Made by a program: the position numbers and the translations under genes
Notes under the pieces: generated by a model
Seen by the model: only the letters and a program-made list of their open reading frames with translations
The model's database searches: none
What the model was told of the DNA's origin: nothing
In this document: piece after piece, positions 12,256-17,150 of the stretch
Numbering within the stretch: position 1 is the stretch's first letter
How the letters are laid out: the number at the start of each line of letters is the position of its first letter
Origin: an uncultured Clostridia bacterium
GTDB taxonomy: Bacteria; Bacillota; Clostridia; Oscillospirales; Acutalibacteraceae
DNA: 17,150 bases
Assembly: GCA_946186535.1 (NCBI GenBank)
Contig: CAMHNT010000010.1
Coordinates: 1-17,150 of the forward strand
Direction: 5' to 3'

Positions 12256-14850
12256 ATGACACTTTTAGTCGTTGACGGAAACAGCATTGTTAACCGAGCG
12301 TTTTACGGAATCAAGCTTCTGACCACAAAGGACGGTCAGTTCACCAATGCTATTTACGGATTTCTGACTATGCTCGACAAAATAAAAGAGGTGACAAACC
12401 CCGACGGTGTTGCCATTGCATTCGATCTCAAAGCTCCGACCTTCCGTCACAAGGCTTTCGACGGCTACAAAGCCAACCGAAAAGGTATGCCCGAGGAGCT
12501 TGCTCAGCAGATGCCTGTTTTAAAGGATCTTCTGAAAACGCTCGGCTACACTCTCGTTGAGTGCGAGGGCTTTGAAGCGGACGACATTCTCGGAACGCTC
12601 GCCGCCGAATGCGACAGAACAGGAAACAAATGCGTTATCGCAACGGGCGACAGAGATTCTCTTCAGCTTGTTTCGGAAAACGTAACGGTTCGTCTTGCCG
12701 CAACGAAAATGGGAAAAGCGGAAGCCGAACTGTATGATATTGAAAAAATAAAAGAGGAGTACGGAGTAACTCCCCCACAGATGATTGAAATAAAGGCTTT
12801 ACAGGGAGATACCTCGGACAATATCCCGGGAGTTGCCGGAATCGGAAAAAAGGGCGCAGGCGATCTGATACAGAAATACGGCACGATCGACTATATATAT
12901 GAAAACATCGACACTCTCGACATAAAGCCCGGCATGAAGGCAAAGCTCATCGCAGGAAAGGACAGTGCCTTCATGAGCAAAATGCTCGGCACGATCAGCC
13001 GTGAAGCGCCGATCGACACAGAACTTTCCCATTATAATATAAAGGAGTACAACGCCGACGACGTTGTGATGAAGCTTGCAGGTCTCGAGCTTTTCTCCCT
13101 CATCAAGAAGTGGGATCTCCGCTCAGACGTCAAGCTTCAGACAAAAACCGAGGAAACCGCAAAGCTCCCTCCCCTTGACACCGAACCCGACGGCGATAAA
13201 ATTCTCGAAAAAGTCACAGCCGACGGAAAGGCTTATTTCATAGCGGATATTTACAAAGGCAAGGTCAATGCACTTTATATAAATGTCGGTGACTCTGTTG
13301 CCGTTCTGAGCGACGGTGCGGATAAGCTTTTTGTTAAGCTTCTGAGTGATGAAAATATAGATAAATATACAGTCAACTCAAAGGCTGTTTTTGCCTTTTC
13401 TATTAATAATGATATCGAGCCGAAAAATATTGTTATGGATACTCAGCTTGCCGCATATATTCTCAACCCCTCCGCAAGCACATATGATACAAGCAGACTT
13501 CTCGAGGAATACAGGATACCTGTGAAATACTACGAGAATTCGCTTCTGTACAGCAGTGAATTGGCGAGCAATGCGTCCTTTCTTCCTAAGCTCTGTGATG
13601 TACTCACGGGAAAGCTTGAGGAAAACGGTCAGCTGGAACTTCTTAAGGATATCGAAATTCCGCTTGCAAACGTGCTTGCTGATATGGAAAACTACGGATT
13701 CAGGGTTGACAGAGCACAGATCGAAAGCTACGGAGTTATGCTCGGTGAAAAGATCGAAAAGCTACAGAAGGACATTTACAAGGAAGTAGGAAAAGAGTTC
13801 AACATCAACTCACCGAAACAGCTCGGAACAGCGCTCTTTGAGGATCTCGGACTTCCCGGTGCTAAGAAAACAAAGAGCGGATATTCAACGAGTGCAGACG
13901 TTCTCGAAGCGATCAGGTACGCTCACCCGGTTATTGACATGATTCTCGAATACAGAACGCTTGCCAAGCTGAAATCCACCTACTGTGACAGTCTCGTAAA
14001 GGTTACGGACGAAAACGGAAGGATACACTCCATATTCAACCAGACCGAAACAAGAACGGGACGTATCTCCTCGCTTGAACCGAACCTCCAGAATATCCCT
14101 GTCAGGACGGAAGTCGGAAGGGAGCTTCGGAAATTCTTTATTGCCGAGGACGGCTATACTCTTGTTGACGCAGACTACTCACAGATCGAGCTTCGTGTTC
14201 TCGCCCACATCGCAGACGACAAGGAGATGATCAACGCTTTCAAGGACGGCGTTGACGTTCATACTGTTACAGCCTCTCAGGTTTTCGGAATGCCTGTCGA
14301 TATGGTGAACTCCACAATGAGAAGCAGAGCGAAAGCCGTCAACTTCGGTATTGTCTACGGTATCGGCGCATTTTCTCTCGCAAAGGACATCGGAGTTACA
14401 CGAAAGGAAGCCGACAGCTACATCAAATCATACCTTTCGCACTACAGCGGAGTTGACAGATATATGAATGCTGTCGTTGAAAAGGCGAAGAATCAAGGTT
14501 ATGTTGACACAATGTTCGGCAGAAGAAGATATCTCCCGGAGCTTACCGCAAGCAACAGAAACCTGCGTGCGTTCGGAGAGCGTGTAGCAAGGAACATGCC
14601 TATTCAGGGCACGGCGGCTGACATAATCAAGATAGCAATGATAAAGGTTTACAACCGCTTAAAGGCGGAGAACATGAAGTCAAGACTGATTCTCCAGGTT
14701 CACGATGAGCTGATAGTTGAAGCGCCGAAGGAAGAAGCCGAGAAGGCGGCGGCAATCCTTAAGGAGGAAATGGAGAATGCTGTAAAGCTAAACGTTCCTC
14801 TGACCGCCGACGCAAACGTCGGAGACACATGGTACGATGCGAAGGGTTAA
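12256..14850 (+). CDS. polA: DNA polymerase I
   Basis: DNA polymerase I fills gaps, removes Okazaki primers and acts in repair. The 864-aa product has an N-terminal 5'-nuclease domain (about 1-290), with VVDGNS, AFD at 55-57, EADD at 107-110, TGDRDS at 130-135 and GDTSDNIPGVAGIGKKG at 184-200. A central domain (about 310-450) lacks the DxE and other carboxylates of a proofreading exonuclease, as in Bacillus PolA. The polymerase domain has motif A VDADYSQIELR (637-647, metal Asp640), motif B with Arg689, Lys693, Phe697 and Tyr701, and motif C QVHDELIVEA (814-823, Asp817). GTG and TTG codons at 12247 and 12250 are in frame, but GAGGTG at 12244-12249 is placed 6 nt before the ATG at 12256, so that start is chosen. 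The next gene begins 9 nt after its stop. Confidence 0.97.
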   Translation: MTLLVVDGNSIVNRAFYGIKLLTTKDGQFTNAIYGFLTMLDKIKEVTNPDGVAIAFDLKAPTFRHKAFDGYKANRKGMPEELAQQMPVLKDLLKTLGYTLVECEGFEADDILGTLAAECDRTGNKCVIATGDRDSLQLVSENVTVRLAATKMGKAEAELYDIEKIKEEYGVTPPQMIEIKALQGDTSDNIPGVAGIGKKGAGDLIQKYGTIDYIYENIDTLDIKPGMKAKLIAGKDSAFMSKMLGTISREAPIDTELSHYNIKEYNADDVVMKLAGLELFSLIKKWDLRSDVKLQTKTEETAKLPPLDTEPDGDKILEKVTADGKAYFIADIYKGKVNALYINVGDSVAVLSDGADKLFVKLLSDENIDKYTVNSKAVFAFSINNDIEPKNIVMDTQLAAYILNPSASTYDTSRLLEEYRIPVKYYENSLLYSSELASNASFLPKLCDVLTGKLEENGQLELLKDIEIPLANVLADMENYGFRVDRAQIESYGVMLGEKIEKLQKDIYKEVGKEFNINSPKQLGTALFEDLGLPGAKKTKSGYSTSADVLEAIRYAHPVIDMILEYRTLAKLKSTYCDSLVKVTDENGRIHSIFNQTETRTGRISSLEPNLQNIPVRTEVGRELRKFFIAEDGYTLVDADYSQIELRVLAHIADDKEMINAFKDGVDVHTVTASQVFGMPVDMVNSTMRSRAKAVNFGIVYGIGAFSLAKDIGVTRKEADSYIKSYLSHYSGVDRYMNAVVEKAKNQGYVDTMFGRRRYLPELTASNRNLRAFGERVARNMPIQGTAADIIKIAMIKVYNRLKAENMKSRLILQVHDELIVEAPKEEAEKAAAILKEEMENAVKLNVPLTADANVGDTWYDAKG

Positions 14851-14859
14851 GGGATTGAT

Positions 14860-15333
14860 ATGACCATACGGTGCGGTAAAGAAAAAGATTACAGACAGCT
14901 TGCTGAGATGAAGTGGCTTCACGGTGCAGAGGGCGATATCGATTACGGAGAACATAATCTTGACGGCGTCGAAAAAGAAAAGTTCATATCAGAATTTGTA
15001 CGGTTTCTGAAAGATCATGACGACTACAGAATATTTGTTGCGGAAGAAAACAACATTATAATCTCGGCTATGTTCGTATCCCTCATTCCGAAAATTCCAA
15101 GACCCAACGGAAAAGCCGAAAACATTTCATATCTCACAAATGTATTTACACTGAAGGAATACCGAAACAAGGGTATCGGCACGGAGCTTCTGAAATATAT
15201 CAAAGCTTATCTGGCAGATTTAAAATGCGAACTTATACTTGTATTTCCAAGCTGCAATTCAATAAAATGGTATGAGCGAAACGGATTTACAAATGAAAAT
15301 GAAGTTTTTGTCTGTGAACTGACCGAGGAATAA
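14860..15333 (+). CDS. GNAT-family N-acetyltransferase
   Basis: A 157-aa acetyl-CoA-dependent transferase of unknown substrate. Motif A is clear at residues 92-111, with RNKGIG (102-107) as the pyrophosphate-binding R-x-x-G-x-G/A loop, followed by SIKWYERNGF (134-143), the usual C-terminal tyrosine helix. The N-terminal third (KDYRQLAEMKWL) is the GNAT alpha1-alpha2 part. It starts 9 nt after polA with AAGGG 6 nt before the ATG, so it is almost surely co-transcribed with polA. Related GNATs act on small amines, antibiotics or proteins; nothing here allows a choice. Confidence 0.88.
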   Translation: MTIRCGKEKDYRQLAEMKWLHGAEGDIDYGEHNLDGVEKEKFISEFVRFLKDHDDYRIFVAEENNIIISAMFVSLIPKIPRPNGKAENISYLTNVFTLKEYRNKGIGTELLKYIKAYLADLKCELILVFPSCNSIKWYERNGFTNENEVFVCELTEE

Positions 15334-15358
15334 ATTATCATGCAAAGGAGGGATTTTT

Positions 15359-15754
15359 GTGTATAAAAGACTTTGCGATTATATTGAATACATTGAAAAT
15401 CAGACATCTCCCGAGAAGCTTTCAAAGCTTTCAAAGGAAGAACGTGAGGAACTGAAAAATCAGCTTCTCACCCAAACCCAGTTTTTCCAGCACGAAAGGC
15501 TGATACACCTGATCGTTACGCACATGTTTGCACTTGCAACAATTATTGTACTTGTTGCAATGGTTTACTTTAAAACCATATCGATGCTTATTCTGTTTGT
15601 GCTTCTGCTCGTACTTCTTTTCCCTTACATAATCCACTACTATCATCTTGAAAACGGCACCCAGAAGCTGTACACATTTTATGACAGATTCATCGGAAGA
15701 ACATTCGGTGAAGAAAAGAAAAACGAAAAAAGCAAAACCAAACAAAATAAATAA
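15359..15754 (+). CDS. Two-TM membrane protein, unknown function
   Basis: This 131-aa protein has a charged N-terminal half with a helical, EK-rich segment (about 16-37), two adjacent transmembrane helices (about 49-70 and 73-93) joined by a very short turn, and a basic tail ending KNEKSKTKQNK. The hairpin topology puts both ends on the same side, probably cytoplasmic. I do not recognise the family. The start is GTG at 15359, chosen because a strong AGGAGG lies about 7 nt upstream. It is 25 nt after the GNAT gene, so it is the last gene of the polA transcript. Confidence 0.75.
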   Translation: MYKRLCDYIEYIENQTSPEKLSKLSKEEREELKNQLLTQTQFFQHERLIHLIVTHMFALATIIVLVAMVYFKTISMLILFVLLLVLLFPYIIHYYHLENGTQKLYTFYDRFIGRTFGEEKKNEKSKTKQNK

Positions 15755-15765
15755 TGCGACAAAAG

Positions 15766-15797
15766 CACTTCCGGTTTCATTCCGAGAAGTGATTTTC
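15766..15797 (+). terminator. Terminator of the polA transcript
   Basis: Stem CACTTC/GAAGTG plus inner CGG/CCG with one bulged A (15766-15791), followed by ATTTTCATT. It lies 11 nt after the last stop of the polA cluster. Confidence 0.6.
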
Positions 15798-15811
15798 ATT
15801 ATATATGTAAC

Positions 15812-15845
15812 ACAAAAGCGTTCCCCATCAGCCGACAGGGAACGC
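15812..15845 (-). terminator. Terminator of gdhA
   Basis: An 8-bp stem GCGTTCCC (15818-15825) with GGGAACGC (15838-15845). On the minus strand it is followed by TTTTGTG. It also backs up termination of the convergent plus-strand transcript. Confidence 0.75.
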
Positions 15846-15888
15846 TAATATTTTATATATTCAATTTACAAAAGCATTGTATACCGAA

Positions 15889-17150
15889 TTATACACAGCC
15901 CTGAGCCTTCATAGCCTCTGCAACCTTAAGGAAGCCTGCAATGTTAGCGCCTGCCATGTAGTTGCCCTCGAGACCGTACTCCTTAGCAGCCTCGTCGCAT
16001 GACTTGAAGATGCTCTTCATGATATCCTGGAGCTTAGCGTCAACCTCTTCGAATGTCCAGCTGAGTCTTGCACTGTTCTGGCTCATTTCGAGGCCTGATG
16101 TTGCAACGCCGCCTGCGTTTGCAGCCTTTGCAGGACCATAGAGGAGACCGTTGCTGAGGTAAACCTCGATAGCCTCAGGAGTTGAAGGCATGTTAGCGCC
16201 CTCGGAAACTGCGAAGCAGCCGTTCTTTACGAGAAGCTCTGCGCTCTCCTTGTCGATCTCGTTCTGAGTTGCGCACGGAAGAGCGATGTCGCAAGGAATG
16301 CTCCAAATACCGCTGCAGCCCTCTGTGTAGGTTGCGTCCGGATGAGTTGTAACGTACTCCTTGATTCTCTTTCTCTCAACCTCTTTGAGCTGCTTAACAG
16401 CTGCAAGGTCGATACCGTTCTTGTCGTAGATGTAGCCGTTTGAGTCGGAAAGAGCAACAACCTTTGCGCCAAGCTCTGTAGCCTTCTGTGTAGCGTAGAT
16501 AGCAACGTTGCCCGAACCGGAGATAACTACTGTCTTACCCTCGAAGCTCTTGCCGTTAGCCTTGAGCATCTCGTTTGTGAAGTAGCAGAGACCGTAACCT
16601 GTAGCCTCTGTTCTTGCGAGTGAGCCGCCGAATGTGAGACCCTTACCTGTGAGAACGCCTGTGAACTCGTTTTTAAGTCTCTTGTACTGACCGAACATAT
16701 AGCCGATCTCTCTTGCACCTGTACCGATGTCGCCTGCAGGAACGTCGCAGTCAGGACCGATGTGTCTGAAAAGCTCTGTCATGAAGCTCTGACAGAAACG
16801 CATGATCTCTCCGTCGCTCTTGCCCTTAGGATCGAAGTCTGAGCCGCCCTTGCCGCCGCCCATAGGAAGGGTTGTCAGGCTGTTCTTGAAGATCTGCTCG
16901 AAGCCGAGGAACTTAATGATACCGATATATACTGAAGGATGGAGACGGAGACCGCCCTTGTAAGGACCGATAGCAGAGTTATACTGAACTCTGAAGCCGC
17001 GGTTAACCTGAGTCTTGCCGTTGTCGTCAACCCACGGAACTCTGAAGATGATCTGTCTCTCAGGCTCAACGAGTCTGTCAATAACGCCAGCCTCAACGAG
17101 GTCGGGTCTTCTCTCAACAACAGGCTCAAGGCTCTCGAGAACCTCGCTTA
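15889..17150 (-). CDS. gdhA: NADP-type glutamate dehydrogenase (5' end cut off by window)
   Basis: This enzyme makes glutamate from 2-oxoglutarate and ammonia, the main ammonia-assimilation route at high nitrogen. The frame is open from the window edge: 419 complete codons are visible and about 25-30 N-terminal residues are missing compared with the family. Features include VNRGFRVQYNSAIGPYKGG near visible residues 50-68, TLPMGGGKGG (92-102) with the catalytic lysine region, DVPAGD (135-140), and the dinucleotide-binding GSGNVA (211-216) followed by ALSDSNG, which favours NADP. An internal Met at 16863 is not the start, because conserved sequence continues upstream of it. The strongly biased codon choice suggests very high expression, like PEPCK. 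It is transcribed toward the polA cluster and ends at a shared terminator zone. Confidence 0.96.
   Translation of the reverse strand, partial: SEVLESLEPVVERRPDLVEAGVIDRLVEPERQIIFRVPWVDDNGKTQVNRGFRVQYNSAIGPYKGGLRLHPSVYIGIIKFLGFEQIFKNSLTTLPMGGGKGGSDFDPKGKSDGEIMRFCQSFMTELFRHIGPDCDVPAGDIGTGAREIGYMFGQYKRLKNEFTGVLTGKGLTFGGSLARTEATGYGLCYFTNEMLKANGKSFEGKTVVISGSGNVAIYATQKATELGAKVVALSDSNGYIYDKNGIDLAAVKQLKEVERKRIKEYVTTHPDATYTEGCSGIWSIPCDIALPCATQNEIDKESAELLVKNGCFAVSEGANMPSTPEAIEVYLSNGLLYGPAKAANAGGVATSGLEMSQNSARLSWTFEEVDAKLQDIMKSIFKSCDEAAKEYGLEGNYMAGANIAGFLKVAEAMKAQGCV

Noticed and set aside
16863..17150. gdhA starting at the Met at 16863
   Set aside because: Conserved GDH sequence (RVPWVDD, GPYKGGLRLHPS, TLPMGGGKGG) continues in frame to the window edge, so the gene is 5'-truncated by the window and does not start there.

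Overview
The window looks like a piece of chromosome from a low-GC gut or rumen Firmicute, most likely Oscillospiraceae/Ruminococcus-like. The reasons are a moderate-to-low G+C content, AGGAGG-type ribosome binding sites, clear sigma-A promoters with 17-bp spacers, a GTP-type PEP carboxykinase, an NADP-type glutamate dehydrogenase, and a PolA without proofreading residues. The genus is inferred from these traits and not proven. No rRNA, tRNA, insertion sequence, phage gene or CRISPR array was seen.

Layout. 1-1304 (-): 3'-truncated transglutaminase-like secreted or lipoprotein. 1426-3192 (-): GTP-dependent PEP carboxykinase with its own promoter and terminator. 3226-3678: AT-rich gap. 3679-5881 (-): ywlE-like phosphatase, then rimI, then a structured repeat, then tsaD. 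6098-6733 (-): orotate-PRTase-like protein whose PRPP motif lacks its acidic pair. A back-to-back promoter region follows. 6973-7530 (+): stand-alone DEDDh exonuclease with a strong terminator. 7704-9868 (-): acyl-CoA synthetase and a downstream 4-TM protein, behind a predicted leader of about 200 nt. 10442-11992 (+): alr, a coupled 88-aa protein of unknown function and a 25-aa ORF that looks truncated. 11994-12165: second copy of the structured repeat. 12256-15754 (+): polA, a GNAT acetyltransferase and a 2-TM protein. 15889 to the window end (-): 5'-truncated gdhA, convergent with the polA cluster.

How the genes work together. Most are housekeeping: central carbon and nitrogen metabolism (PEPCK, GDH, acyl-CoA synthetase), cell wall precursor supply (Alr), DNA repair and replication (PolA, DEDDh exonuclease), and tRNA or ribosomal protein modification (TsaD for t6A, RimI for S18 acetylation). 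Nothing in the window is a clear new defence or mobile system.

The most interesting structure is a pair of dispersed, multi-hairpin intergenic repeats (about 4791-4960 and 11994-12165). They lie in the same orientation relative to the gene upstream of each. Two of their hairpins differ between copies by fully compensatory base-pair changes, which suggests selection on RNA or DNA folding. One copy sits between rimI and tsaD; the other begins directly after the 25-aa ORF. Second-tier observations are the PRTase-like protein with the altered PRPP loop, the arginine-phosphatase signature in the YwlE-like protein, and the long leader of the acyl-CoA synthetase.
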